Origin: Brasenia schreberi
Taxonomy: Eukaryota; Streptophyta; Magnoliopsida; Nymphaeales; Cabombaceae
DNA length: 64,000 bases
Assembly (NCBI GenBank): GCA_036023115.1
Contig: JAYKKT010000091.1
Location: 32,261,501-32,325,500, forward strand
Direction: 5' to 3'
The notes under the pieces were generated by a model. That model was not told where the DNA came from. It searched no databases and was given only the letters and a program-made list of their open reading frames with translations. The position numbers and the translations under genes are program-made. Every line of letters begins with the position of its first letter. Position 1 is the first letter of the stretch. Positions 35,401-48,564 of this stretch are shown in pieces.

Positions 35401-36300
35401 GATGAGACAAGTGCAGAAAAATACATTTTAAATTATTAATAAACCAGACCCATAGATATCTAAATCCTCATAATTTATCAATCAAACTCAGAAATTTGAA
35501 ATAGTGAAAGTCTATTATGTGAAAGGAAATGGATCAAGAAAGAAAAATGAGTTGCTCACCTTCAATGCTGATAATGGCACTCTACTCACTCTGAGTAGTT
35601 CAAGAAATACCCAATCGACGCAGCGCAGCTCCACAGAATACCACACACAGATGGTTATCTTTGAAAATCTCTACAAATTCAATCCAAATGTTTTATCTTT
35701 TCAAGTGACCCTTTAAATCCAGAAAATCCCAAAGAAAACTGCCACTTCATTTCAACAATCAAAGGCCACTACACGATAACTCCTTCACCCCAATTTTTTC
35801 TTTATACTTTCCCTCTTTGTTGCAGCTGTAGCACAACAATTCCAAGACTCTCAGTGAGTCAAAAACGAGGAATCTAACTTCTTCTCCAACCTTAAGGCAC
35901 TCTTTTCACTCTTTTTTTTATTCATTCATCTCCATCACATACCTAAAGAAGCCCAAGCTGTTGTGCCCGACCTTCACTTTTTCAACAATTTACATCATCT
36001 TGAAATGAGAAAAACGATATCAAAGTAGCCCTATTTCCTAAACACTACTCAAAATTCACGGTAATCTCCACAACCAACAATCATCCTCTTTCTCTGTGAG
36101 TACAATTTAACATGAAATCCTTCACTTTCGGCAGTGTAAGATGAAAAAGCTGAACCTCGTCGTTAAAAAGCTGCTCGGTTCTTCAAATCTTAACCACAAA
36201 TACAACAGAAAGAGGCCATTCAATTCACATGGCACTTCCAAGAATTACTAAAAAAGAACCATAATCTCACTGGAGACGTGGGAAACAAGAAGAGGCGATC
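32465..36300 (-). other. Probable 5' leader and leader intron of the TRM-like gene
   Basis: The first coding exon begins after an acceptor at 32507 (ATTTAG before GTCGAG), so a non-coding upstream exon is likely. A good donor, GAAG then GTGAGCAAC, lies at 35560/35559 on the minus strand, so a leader exon between about 35560 and 36300 is plausible. This is inference from splice signals alone. The interval otherwise shows only short chance frames. Confidence 0.4.
33255..33287. repeat. Perfect 13-bp inverted repeat
   Basis: CTCCTATTGGATC, a 7-base loop, then GATCCAATAGGAG. It lies next to a CT run and AT-rich DNA in the presumed leader intron. Confidence 0.7.
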
Positions 36301-36637
36301 AAAAACTAGAGAAAACACACGTTATCTTAACTCCACCTTCCCCCCACCTTCACTCAGTCCTTCTCCAACGAACGACAACGCTAAGAAATCCAAATTCCAC
36401 TTGAATTGGGGGAATTGAGAATTCCTACCCAAGAATAAGCCGTAGAGAGAAGGAACCCGATGGGAAGGTTGTCAAGGCAGACTACATTTGAAATGGAAAC
36501 TCCCTCTAATTTTTGACTTCTGAGAGTCCTGGCAAAGAGGAAGGATGTGGGTAGTTGAGAGAGAGAGGAGGGAGAGAGAGACTAGAAGGTTGAATCAAAT
36601 ATGGCACAAGGTGAAGAGGAAGAAAAAAGTCACGAAT

Positions 36638-36750
36638 CCTCTCTCTCTCTCTCTTTCTCTCCTACGAGACGTGTGGGGTCGGATGGTCGACGACGACATG
36701 CTGCTGATGGTCTCTCTCTCTCCCTCTCTCTCTCTCCTCTCTCTCTCAGC
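36638..36750. repeat. CT-rich tract, possibly near the TRM-like promoter
   Basis: Runs of TCTCTC on the plus strand (GA on the gene's strand) lie a few hundred bases upstream of the presumed leader. GA/CT tracts are common around plant promoters, but no TATA box or start site is assigned. Confidence 0.35.
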
Positions 36751-36759
36751 GTACTGCTG

Positions 36760-38290
36760 ATTCCGTCAACTCAAAGACGCTCGTTTCCTTCTCCACTTTG
36801 ATCGTTTCCTAATTAGAGATAGTGACCATCGCTCCCTCCGAGAGCAGCGCAGATTATTCTATACACCATACTTTTCATCTCAGCCGGACGATATGATGGG
36901 ATATGATGGAGATGGAGAGATGAAACGTTCACTTTGGTCACATCATACTTTTTATCTCAAACGTTGATTTTGTATCTCTCTCTATATATATACACGAGAG
37001 AGAATATAGATTTGGATAATATATATAGAGAGATAGATTTAAGGAACCACATGGGTCATCCCACCGAACCATCATCTCCAACTATATGACCGACCGTAAT
37101 GATTTGAGTTACAAGTATTCTTAATTTTTATATTTTGTATTTAATATTTATCATCAAAATCGAACGATTGGTATAAGTTCTTGGTTTTATAATATTTATA
37201 TATAAAGAGAGAAAGAAGAAGTCTATTTAAAAAACCAACAACAATAAACAACTACAAAGAGTCATAACAACCCTTCAATATTTTGGATGAATGATTGAGG
37301 TCACAAAATATAAAAGCATTTAATATAGAATTCATTAAATATAATAATTTTAATTTTAATTCAAATATTCATCACCGATCATGCAAATCGATCATTATAA
37401 GTAACGATTTTTTTGTGCTTCTCTATTTTATGAGTTCCTTAAACCTTTATATATATATATAAGCCCACGGCCCTTTAGTTGCTGCAAATACTTCTTCATC
37501 TAGAATTTTTTCTCTAAAATATAACCTTTTTCGCTGGGTTTTTTTCTCGAGCAATGCTATGTCGTTCTCTCTTGTTTCAATTTTTTTGCTGTGTATTTAT
37601 TTTTCTCTACCGTTTGTTTGTGAGCTCTGTAATATAAAAAATGAAAAGAAATTGAATACATATTACTAGAAATTCTTTTGCACGCACGTATATGTATATG
37701 TATATATATACTTGCATAAAATCACAAGAAGTTATATGTATATATGTAATATTTTGTCAATATAGAGATAGATGAAAACCTTGGACCAATAGCTTCCCAC
37801 CTTCAACCTGCCATTGACACCCTAAACAGGTGAGCTATTGTTCGTTGGGCTAGAACGGAGGGAGTTTAATGCCGCAATCGGGAGGCGAAAGCCAGTTGCA
37901 ACCTCCAGAATACCCTTGAGTTGACTCGAGCCCCTAGCCAAGCGAGCTATTGCTCGTTTGATTGCTTGATCAGACTTACCTCTCAGATTGACCACAGTTC
38001 CCTCACCGTAATTCTTTAAATAGGTTAATTGATTGGATCTAAGCACATTAGACGTCTTAATTTCAATAAGATATATTGGAATGTTTTTTGTTGGGATCTA
38101 AGGTGATCACCAAACTCATTCTTGTTCATTCGATTATGATTTATACCAAATATTTGGGATAAAATTTAAAGGTTCTTTTGCAGTATCAACGTCATTTTTC
38201 TTTACTGGTTGATGCTGATTGTCAACTACTTATAAACACAAAGTTAAATCCCAAAGTAAAACCTAAAAAAGTCATTGAACCTAGATTGGA
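36760..38290. other. Intergenic AT-rich DNA
   Basis: Includes GATATGATGG words near 36888-36910 and scattered TATATA and GAGAGA runs. A 74-codon minus frame at 37822-38046 is open but matches nothing I recognise, so I do not call it a gene. Confidence 0.3.
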
Positions 38291-38299
38291 TTCTAGAAA

Positions 38300-38575
38300 T
38301 TTCTAGAATTCTATTTCTATCAATTTTTTGTGAAATTTATTTTAAAATTGAAATAGAGATTGAGAGTAATAGAGAAAGAGGTCTCAAAGACATTAATAAA
38401 GAAATCAGAAAAAGAAGAAGATAGTTGATAGGAAATGAGCAGTCGGAGACCGATCATTGGATAAAGGAAAGAGGTGAGCAAAGAGAATGTGGTACAGGGT
38501 AATAGTTTGGAAATTTTTGTAAAAAAGTATATGTTTAATAAAATGAGGTGTATAAATGGAAACTATATGTTTTTA
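38300..38575 (+). repeat. Dispersed repeat R1, copy 1
   Basis: Shares with the minus strand of 40720-41090 the blocks GAGATTGAGAGTAATAGAGAAAG, given here in part as GAGAGTAATAGAGAAAG, then GGTGAGCAAAGAG, AATTTTTGTAAAAAAGTATATG and AATAAAATGAG-like sequence. The order is the same throughout, so they are two copies of one element. No coding capacity. Confidence 0.7.
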
Positions 38576-39191
38576 AACAATTTATTTTTTCTTTATTAAA
38601 GAGGAGGCTAGGGCCTAACACACATGAGTGCACCCTCTCAGGAATCGAGCTCACCACCTGCTAGTGAACATTAGAGAGCTTTACCGTGAGTTAACACTCT
38701 ATGTGAAGGAAAAAAAAACTACTATTACATGGCTTTTTTATAATGTTAGTCCTCATGCTCATCAAGTTTTTTTTTTTATATTTGTAACTCCAATTTCTTT
38801 TTGTACATAGAGGTGGTCGTAGCCCGGATTTCAATACAACTTGAAATTCTCTAGATAAAAAAGTTAACTCATTTAATAAGCAACAGGTAGCAGATGAATG
38901 AAGGCAGGTCATCATGTTAGATATGGAATCCTCATATGAGCTTAGGCTCTCTAACTCCATATTTATCTTCTAAAAGAATTAAATATGCAAAATGTGGTAA
39001 TTGAATTATATTTAGATAATTTTTTCATTAAATTCATACTTTAAATTTAGTTTAAGCATGCAAACTTTGATCATTGTGAAAACACTCGTATTTTCATGGA
39101 CTGTGTCAACTTAAAAATAAAATGTTTCATTGCATTAAAGTTGATATTATGATATATAGAGAGAGAGAGGAGGAGGAGGGAGAGATAAAGA

Positions 39192-39486
39192 ATGATTGGA
39201 TCATGTCCACGGCTTATGTTATTCACTCTTGTTCGATTATTATTTTTTGAAGGAATAACACTATCCTTTATATATTTTTAAAAGCCTTTAAAAAAATTTA
39301 AATTATATTTATATTACCAAAAAGCAGTTGGTGAGTATGTCAAAAAACATCCTACTCACTTATATCGAGCCATTACTTTTTGGTGGAATAAATATAATTT
39401 GAAAAAATTTAAAGGTTTTAGTATTATACTTATACCACCGAAAAGTATCACGAGTAAACCGTATCAGTGGTAAGTAGGATCCAATC
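39192..39486. mobile_element. Palindromic MITE
   Basis: Left arm (39192-39330) and right arm (39360-39486) are imperfect reverse complements: GATTGGATC begins the left and GATCCAATC ends the right. Internal blocks such as AAATTTAAATTATATTTAT pair with ATAAATATAATTTGAAAAAATT. It is flanked by GA and CT runs. No transposase. Confidence 0.6.
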
Positions 39487-39487
39487 A

Positions 39488-39640
<153 letters not shown>

Positions 39641-40719
39641 AGAGAACAGGGCCCATGGCAATGCCATCATGATGCAACTATGCTCCCACCATCATGGTAT
39701 GCATGCTGTCCCCCCAAAAGTGATCTAAACCCTTCTTGGCTCCTTTGGCAAAAGGTCTCATAGACACCCCATGCGGAGGATGGCGATGCCCATGCATGAT
39801 GTCACCTGATAACCACCACGGCATACATCCATCATGGCAGCTGGACATGCATGTCCCTTTTTTATATTGGTTGCAAACTCACTCTCAAATGTGGTATTTT
39901 ATATCTTATAATGAGATAATACACCAACAAAGTCATCTAGTTCAGATAATACTCAATGTAAATAATGTACGTGAGGTTGGTCGACCATGAAAGCAATGCT
40001 TCATCTGTTTGATATTGACATGAGTTGGTTTGTTGTCTAGGGACAATTTGTCCAAATAGAAAAACTGGTTCACGACAGTTGGGGCCAGAACTCTTAGTTT
40101 TTTTCCCCTTTACTGGACATATTCGTGAAAGGTTTATTTCATTTTCAGTGTAAGTTCATATTTGTATTATTATCTAGGCATTATTTGACTTAAGTATATG
40201 TTTATATTATAAAAAGATGTTTCGCTTCTGCTATTTAATTTGAGAATGTAAATGCCCTGAAAATTTATTTGCTTGCTAAGAGTTGTAAGAATGCGTATGG
40301 ATTAGATTTGAATCTGAATCTCATTAGTGAGCTTGGTTAAGAAAATGCAGGACCCGATTAGAGGGTAAATTCACAAACACAAAATCCAGTTGGATTGGAT
40401 AATGTGAACCCGATTTCATATGAATGATGATCTGTGAGACTTGCACTTATCACTAAGCACTATCTTAGAAAAGGCTTTAATTCACCTTGAGGACAGAATT
40501 TTGGTTGGTAGTATTTGATCCAATCCAGATTCTATAGGAGAATTGAAGACAGATCCAGATCTATATACGGTCCTTTTATTGGGATTTGAATTTGGTGTAG
40601 AAAATAAGAATATAATTTCACATTTCATTATTTATGATAAACCCTTGGGTGGTACCGATCGAGATACTTAGCTTCTGAAAAGGGATTGATGAAATCATAA
40701 AGCTAACATAATTGTTATT

Positions 40720-41090
40720 CATATACTCCATTTTACTAAACATACACCCTTTTTATAAAAATTCTCAAACTACCCCTACTGCATATTCTCTCTCCTCCCC
40801 TCTTTGCTCACCGGCTTCTCTCAATGATTCGCTGCATGATGTCGACTTATCCTTTCCTCCCAATGACCTTTCTCGATCTCTCTCGTTCTTTCTCTTAATT
40901 GTTTGATTTCTCTCTAAATCTTGACATCTTCAAAACTCTTTTATCAAAACTTTTTTGAATTATTTTTATCTTCTTTATTGATCTCTCTTAATATCTTTTA
41001 GACCCCTTTCTCTATTACTCTCAACCTCAATCTCAACCTTAAGATAAATCTCATGAAAAATCGATAAAAAATAGAGCTCTAGAGATCTTT
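40720..41090 (-). repeat. Dispersed repeat R1, copy 2 (inverted)
   Basis: Reverse-complement partner of 38300-38575, somewhat longer. It contains GGTGAGCAAAGAG and GGGTGTATGTTTAGTAAAAT on the minus strand. Class unknown; a non-autonomous DNA transposon is possible. Confidence 0.7.
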
Positions 41091-42252
41091 GGACATGAGA
41101 AAAAATCGGTGACCGATAAGACACATTCTATTTAAAGGGCAAATGCACCCGTAACATGCCATTATTTTACAAATAACATGGAATGAGTGTGTCTTTATCC
41201 AAAAGATTATGTGACTGAACCACGCCACCTTTCATGAGCCATGATAAGATGCGCTTAAGGTTTGTTATGTTTAAATGTTAGATACATTGTGAGCGTGTGA
41301 GTCTTTGGTGTGTGACTTGTGATGGACACATCTTTTTTAAGAAGATGGTGTGTGGAGGGAGAGTATGAAAGAGGGAAAACTATGAGCGAAGGTAATTTTG
41401 GAAAAAAAGATGGAAAGGATGTATGTTTCGTAAAAGAAAAGATGTATGAATAGTGATGCCCTAAGGTTAATGATATTGCTTATTGTGGGAAAAAATGTCT
41501 CTTGAGGTTCAGCTTTCTCTCTTTGCAAACCAAGAAATGTCTTGTATTTATAAAGGCATGTCATTCATGCAAGGTTCTTGACAAAAGATGAAATTACGTC
41601 ACGCACTCGAGCATCGTCGTGCCGACAGATGGACAGTTTGGATTTTTGCATTACTCAAATTTGGGTATTATTGAGGGTGACTCATAAATCAGACTGCATT
41701 TAGGCCTGCCGAAGAGGAAAGGATGAAGCTCACCAATAATGTGGCAGTGGAAGTCATGGTGAATAATGAAATTTTGAACACAAACTGAACAGTAAAAATT
41801 TTGTTAATTATCATCCCCTTGGATTGAATGAAAATTAATTTTATTTTATTACAATCAATTAGAGCAATGAGTGACTTGCAATGGTTTGAGAGTTGAACTA
41901 CCACTATTGATTTCCGTATGAAATCAAGAAAAGGGAATAAATACAATTTCTAATTAAGCATTCATTTGTTCTAAATGCTTCAACTAATGAGCATTTTTCT
42001 TGCAGTTAGAACGATATATATCATTTAATGAGAGTGGATGGCACATGCAATCATCTTAGTAACCAGTAGCCTGCACACCACACACACACAAAATACACGC
42101 GTGTGCACACACTCTATTACCCATTATTACATTCAGCAAGGTAAAAAGTTGCAACCTCCTTCAACTTGAACGCTTCGGAGGTACCTCCCCCTTAAAGATA
42201 TATATTTGATCGGATCCTGCCCACCTTCACACCTGCCTACTCATTATCACCT

Positions 42253-42350
42253 ATTGCTTTTGGATGGTATGAGTACAATAAAAATATCTTTCATAGTTTT
42301 TCAAAATTCCTTAAAATTGTTGAAATTACACTATCTCACCCAAAAGCAAT
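42253..42350. mobile_element. Short palindromic MITE
   Basis: Begins ATTGCTTTTGGATGGTATGA and ends with the complement of ATTGCTTTTGGGTGAGATAG. The arms are close to reverse complements across the 98 bp. Resembles in style, but is not clearly the same as, the MITE at 39192. Confidence 0.55.
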
Positions 42351-42373
42351 ACAGTGCAGGCAAGAGCTAGTAT

Positions 42374-42417
<44 letters not shown>

Positions 42418-42905
42418 ATGATTGAAACTTGTGATTCTTGTAACATGCGCGACATGCTTAACTATAACTTTTCAAGGGCATGAGTATTACTTTGAAAGTT
42501 TTAAGAGTATCTAAAATAAAGGAAAGAACAATATTACCGTACCGCAACTATGATGAGTTTCGGAAGTCTTTAGATATTCATACACAAGAAAACACACCCT
42601 AAAACCCTGTGAGTCACTACATGTTAGTTGCGTTATATTGTTATTTGCTGCTAATTTTTACCAAATTGATCTGAGTTAATTAGGGACAAGACCTTCATGC
42701 TAACGTCTAAGCTGCTCAACAAATTGAATGTATACCTTAGTAAAAGAAATAAAAACAAATTTTAGGATCTCAAATATATAAATTTAGGGAAATAAATTGA
42801 GACAATATCATGCTCCTAAGTGAGAATGGTATTTATAAGCCAATAAACTTAGAATAAAGAATAATGTCATGAGTAAATTTTTTTTTTTGGGTAGATTATA
42901 ACAAG

Positions 42906-43123
42906 ACCTAACATGGCACATGAGTGTTGGAAAAACTAAATTTGGAAAGTATTAAAAGAGGTAGAGGACGACCACAAAAGTGTTGGAAAGAAACAATAAA
43001 GAATGATCTAGCTTATTGGGAGTTAACTGCTAACATGGCACATGATAGGGATATGTGGAATCAAAGAATCCATGTAGCCGACCCCGTCTAGTATGAGAAA
43101 AGGCTTAGTTGTTGTTGTTGTTA
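42906..43123 (+). mobile_element. LINE 3' fragment with target duplication
   Basis: Encodes in part LESIKRGRGRPQKCWKETI and ends GGCTTAG(TTG)n. Flanks TAGATTATAACAAG (42892-42905) and TAGATCATAACAAG (43124-43137) form a 14-bp target duplication with one mismatch. The first 18 bases, CTAACATGGCACATGAG, copy sequence found again inside the element near 43031. Confidence 0.85.
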
Positions 43124-44931
43124 TAGATCATAACAAGGCGGGGTCTTATGCATGCCCTGTTAGGTATCAAACTCATGACTTCCTTACCGCCGCCAGGCTA
43201 GCTAGAGATCGAAAATCAAAAGATGGAGGAATCAAGGAGAGCGTAATGAGAATATAAATCTCTAAACACGGTTTTCGTTTAGGAGGTCATTCACATAAGT
43301 ATTTTTCTTTGTAAGCCAATATACTAAAGATTTCTCTTTATGGTTGTATCCTTTTCTTTTTCTTTTATGTTTTTCATCCTGGGCTTTTTGTTTCAAGGAG
43401 AACGACTCCTTATTTTTTTTATTTAGTATAAACTATGTTTCATTTAAATAAATTTATAAACTATTTTATTTTGTTTGTACACCGTATTTTATGAAATTAA
43501 GAAAGAAGATTCTTTTTTCCAAATTTTATGAAAACACAATTGAGAGGATTAACTCGACCACAATAGTGCATATTTACTAAAAAGCAAGTCACTCCATGGG
43601 TCTCCTAGCTACATTAAAAGCGGCTATCGTAAGCTTACAGCAAGGCTCGTTTCCCCACGTGGCGCCTAATAAGCTTACAGTAAGGGAATGGCTTGTTTTT
43701 TAAGGTCATCACTTTTCCGTGTTTTCAAGACAAACACCTTATAGTAACAGTTATATATACATATACACATATACATATGCATACATACATAAAAAACAGT
43801 TATATATATACATACAATATACATATATGTATGTATGTATACCCCGCTTCATCCTAGAGAGACCTTTAAGCAATCATGGCCATCTATTACGGGTAGTTGG
43901 TAGGAGCAAAGGAGTGTTGTTTTTCAAGCTTTGCGTGCATCTCGTTTGAAGTAATTTGTTTGACCTGTTACTCCTACTCAGCGGTAGTGGCTTCTTCCAT
44001 GCGTGCACTTACCGCTTTGTGAGCCAGACAACAACACACCCACTCTAAGGTGAGCAACAAAGCAAAGCACTCGCTTTGAGAGTCATACTTGGATCGAGAA
44101 GTAACCTTGAATAATTGAAAGACTTTGTTCAACACAGCTCGAAATATGATAATTATTTATGGGTTTTGACGACAATTAAACAAAAAAACTAAAAAAAGTA
44201 CTTTCAATTATAATGCAAAAGCATAAACCTATAGAATATATACAACAACAATCAATCAGCGTGCATGTATGTTGCCTGAAACCTGAGTAAAAGAAAGTTG
44301 AGATCTTCACTTTTGAGATAATATTATGTAATGCTTACTGAAACTTTTGAATAATTTAATGTTTTCAGAAGCAAGATACTTCGTCCGGGTATGGAACCCG
44401 TAGCATTTCAACTTATGATAGTGGTGTACCTAGAATTTTTTTGTAGTATGAATCACATAGTTTATCAGTCTTTAAGGTAGGGCATACCATGCATTCTATC
44501 CATGGATTCAGTCATATCCTATAATTTACTTATTGATTTCTCAAATTTAAGGTGGTGCGACCACCTTACCTCCACTCAATGTGGATCAATCACTGACTTA
44601 TAAATCGACTCCCTAGTCAGGTGAACTATCACTCAATGTGAGACTAATTGTTTCTCTGTTACATAATGTAAGCTATGAATTGGGGATATTTATGAAGAGA
44701 GGATCTCCTACCCTTACAGGGATGCACTTCGAATGGGATGGATTCGGCAAGTGGAAACAGGGGCAGTGGCAGTGGCAGTGGCAAGCAAGAAAATCTCCGA
44801 CGAATACGACAAGTCCCCGCTCCACGAACCCGACTCCTCTCCCCATTTGTTTTAAAAAGTTTTATGCTGGACAATAAATAAAAAAATGTATCACCTCTTT
44901 TTTTAATTTATAAATTATTGTCATTTCATGT

Positions 44932-44962
44932 ATGGGAAAAGGCTTAGTTGTTGTTGTTGTTC
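44932..44962 (+). mobile_element. Solo LINE tail, about 30 bp
   Basis: TATGGGAAAAGGCTTAGTTG followed by TTG repeats, the last bases of the LINE. CATTTCAT occurs just before and again just after, a possible target duplication. Confidence 0.7.
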
Positions 44963-45529
44963 CTGTACATTTCATCTGTAACAATGTGTTCAAATTTAGA
45001 TATATATATATATATATGTGCATAAATTAAGGTTTCATGTAAAAGTGGGCTCTAATATGCATCATAACGTCCCTCTTCTCGTAGAAGGGTCTCGCTGAAA
45101 TCCATGGAAGACGCTACAACGGAAATGGGGGGACATTTTTGGTCTTCGTCGCAGAAATAAGGATGGGGTTCTCAAACTGGGATAGGGATGAACACTTTGA
45201 TTTCCGCCCCCATCCATGAACATTCTTACTATGAATCATAGAACATGAGTTAAATGAGTAAGGCTAAATAACTAGAAGAAAATAAGAATTATGCTAAACG
45301 AGCATAAAAATGTAATGACGAAAAAACAGACACACTTCCTTTTAGCATTACTAAATGCCTACATCCTTTAAACCATATTGAACCCTTTTTGCAGCCTTGA
45401 GTGGAGAGCCACTTCCTTTTTAAAAGTTCAGGTCCTCAACTGACACAAGAACTGGAGAAAGGACACATTCTTGTCAATATTGCTTTAGAGGCAAGAAAGA
45501 AGCAATCAAATACCGAATTGTACTAAGGC

Positions 45530-46150
45530 GGTTCTGAGCCGCTCGATGGTTTCAACCAGAACACCCAAATCGGTTCCGCTTCCACCTAACATGAAGTTGC
45601 TAATTTTATATTAGTTTAAATTTTTAAAATTTCAAATTTTTAATGGAATAAACAATTTAAGCCTCAAATCGGCTTGATTCTGATTTGGTTCGAGTTCTTG
45701 GTTTCAGGAAAACTAACACCGACGGTTTAAAACTACCGGTTTCTATTTACCCTGAACGGTCATGTTTATTGAAAACTACATTCTTTTGACGGGGGAGAGG
45801 GGGATCTATAATTTTTGGTAGGAATGGAAAATAGCCCATCATGGTGTTTAAGATGGGAAGATTCATACATTGTATCGGTGAATTCAGTCATACCTATAAT
45901 TTTCTTATTGATTGCTCAAATTTCAGGTGGAACGGACACCCACCTCGGCTCAATGTGGATCTGCTATGGTTGGAGGGCTCAAATGACTACCAAGTAGAGG
46001 TAGCCGCTTTCGAGTTGGCCCGGCGGATTGAACTAGATCTGAACTGTTGGAAGAACAGGCAAGAACCGGAACCGGCATTTTGTTTGTTTTCAAAATCTTA
46101 CTTTTGTTTCATAAAATTTTCAATTGAAATCAAACCAGAAATGGATCGAA
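45530..46150. repeat. CCGGTT-family transposon-like fragments
   Basis: Rich in GGTTC/GAACC words (GGCGGTTCTGAGCCGCTCGA, GGAACCGGCATTTTG) and containing GAACGGTCATGTTTA near 45757, like the TIR complement CGGCCATGTCTA at 50873. Probably two or more broken copies. Nothing codes for a transposase. Confidence 0.45.
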
Positions 46151-46929
46151 AATCGACCAGCTCTACTATCAAGTTTGTTCTTATTATTGGTACATAATAT
46201 CAGGAATCTTCTTTTTTTCTCTGAATATAATACAATAATACACCTTACCAAGCTTCCATTTTGTAATTATCCACGTAAAATAATAAAAGAATTTGAAATG
46301 GAACTTGAATGACCCCTCTTTTCTTCACTCGTGGGTTTGTTTCAAGCAGAAGAAAAGAACTCTTGCTTTTTATAAAGGGGAAAAAAACTTCTAAAGGGGA
46401 TACAACAACAATACCTCACTTGATCAACATGGGGTGTCAACTGCCAATGGCGCCACTCTCAGAGCCTCTGCCATGTGGGGCTGACGAAACTCATCCACTA
46501 TAAAGAAATGCTTGAATCACGGCAGCCATTAAAGGGGGAGATGGGCAAAGGCAGATGGTTCTTAGCTGCATTGCAGCTTTTTCCTGTTTGCACCTACCTT
46601 TTCTTCTACAAGGTGGCCTACCACACATGCTCCCATACACACACACACATATATATTAATTGGTTCTTTAAATGAAATATGGAAATGTGGTTAAAGAAGA
46701 AACAATGTGTTTTCCTGACACAACGAAGTAATTAATCTAACAATGGACGTGGTTGGAACTAAAGTATTGAAGAAGACAATGAATACATGATTGGAGTTGA
46801 AATATAGCAATATAACAGGTCATCGACAACTCTGTACACAAGGCACAAACTGTCCAACAAGCTTTCTTTTGCCCTTTAATGATCCCTAGCTTTATATCTT
46901 TAAGGGAAGAAGACAGAGCTGCACATGAC

Positions 46930-46994
46930 CTACGGTTAATTATAGGCATTCTTGTTGCATTCACCCATTGGTGCAAGCCTTTGCTCTCTCTCTC

Positions 46995-47040
<46 letters not shown>

Positions 47041-47340
47041 GAGAGAGAGAGAGTATTGATGAGAGTTACATATGTACTTAGGAACTCTATCCTCACACAG
47101 CTCCTACGGTTAATTATAGAATTCTTGTTGCATTCACCTACTCATGCACGCGTTTGCCTTTTCTCTCTCTTTCTAATATAAATATAATATATTTCTATCT
47201 ATATATCTATAGATATCTATCTATATATATGGAGAGAGAGAGAGAGAGGGGGGAAAAAAAAGAGAAAGAAAGAGAGTATTGAGGAGTGAAAATGTACGTG
47301 TATTGAGAAACTCTATCCTCTCACACATCTCTATTTTGTT
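46930..47340. repeat. Tandem duplication around (CT)n(TA)n(GA)n hairpins
   Basis: CTACGGTTAATTATAG with following TTCTTGTTGCATTCACC occurs at about 46931 and 47105. GGAACTCTATCCTC (47081) and GAAACTCTATCCTC (47308) follow in each unit. Unit 1 encloses a perfect CTCTCTCTCTGTATATA... palindrome (46985-47054); unit 2 has a related TCTATCTATA/GAGAGA tract. Confidence 0.75.
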
Positions 47341-47389
47341 GCAGGCACAGAGACCATGGACGCTCGTGTTGCTAGATTGAATAGAATAT

Positions 47390-47545
47390 CTATACATAAA
47401 TATGTCCGGTTCTGGGTTGCCTAGAACCGTAATCGAACCATCTCAAAGGTGGTTTCACATTCTTGTTTCCAAACCATCGGTTTCAAAGCGGTTTTGGTTC
47501 TAGTTTTAGAACCATCTGAAACCGGTTTAAATTTTTTTCTTTAAA
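47390..47545. repeat. CCGGTT-family fragment
   Basis: TATGTCCGGTTCTGGGTTGC starts it, and CATCTGAAACCGGTTTAAAT ends the GGTT-rich part. A decayed relative of the element from 47931. Confidence 0.45.
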
Positions 47546-48244
47546 TGACAGGTAGCAAATGCACTCCTTTAGAGTCAAACTCTTCAGTTAGCTCAACTGT
47601 AGGAAGCATTCTACCGTTGAGCCACCATTCAACTTGTGATAAGAAACGTTAAAATTAATTGGCTCAAAATGGGCTGCAAGCATAAGAATATGTATGTTGT
47701 TCGAATAGTTTGTATTTGCAACATCAAATCTAGTTACTTGACATAACATAACGCAATTTTCAGTTATTTTTGTAATGTGTTGATGCTAAAAATCAAAGAC
47801 TTGATAAGTACTCGACGAACTTGAAATGGAAAACCTGGACATGATGCAATTTTGTCCATTGAATAGAAAACAATATTATTATATACACTGAGTGATTGCA
47901 TTATTGTTCACATTGACTTATATACACAACTAGACATGGCCGGTTTCCGGTAAACCGGAACTGTTTGGAACTGAACCGAGATTGGACTGGTTCTCTTTCT
48001 ATTTAATGGTCGTGGTTTGAGTCCTAAACTGCTTGGAACCGGGAAAATCACAAAAACATTGAAATTAAAAGGAAAAAGGAAACTTTGAAAACTTATATGG
48101 AATAGAAGGTTTGAAATCACCGGTTTCAATTCCAACCCGATTCTAGTTTCATGGAAAGTGAAGCCAGAATCGAATCAGGTGGTCCCAATTCGGCGCTTGA
48201 TTTGATGGGTTCTGGTTCTAGTAAACTCGGTCGTTAAGGGACCT

Positions 48245-48564
48245 CTCAGTAAGGGATTAACGAGGGACTGGACGGTTAGAAGCTCAATGAGTGAACACGG
48301 AAACACGATGTTTTTGGGATTAACTACAAGTGGGGAAAGTAGGAGACAATGGGTTCAGGTATTGGGGAGTAATTTTAGGCAGCCTGAGGCCGTGTTGATA
48401 GGTCACCTCAAGGTAATGAGAGTGGGAATTGCGGATAAAGCCCTGGTTCTATTGGCCAGCGAGGATAGCGTTTGTATTGTGTGGTGCCTAAATAGCTGTG
48501 CTGTGCTGTGTAGCGCATGCCAGGAAACACTTCATAAGTAGCCAACATATATAAGAATATGGTA
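48245..48564 (+). other. Possible 5' external transcribed spacer of rDNA
   Basis: Lies directly upstream of the 18S homology, in the position of the ETS. It is less AT-rich than the surroundings and has many TG/CA pairs, as expected from CpG decay. I cannot recognise ETS by sequence, so this is positional inference. The open frame 48287-48541 is not taken as a gene. Confidence 0.35.

Noticed and set aside
37822..38046. Minus-strand frame with NYGEGTVVNLRGKSDQAIKR
   Set aside because: Open for 74 codons, but I recognise no family, and the flanking DNA is AT-rich without exons or a promoter.
46879..47181. Frames ending in YIYIYI around 47.0 kb
   Set aside because: Simple-sequence translation within the hairpin microsatellite.
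48287..48541. Open frame of 84 codons upstream of 18S
   Set aside because: Lies where the external transcribed spacer is expected, has no recognised domain and no splice context.
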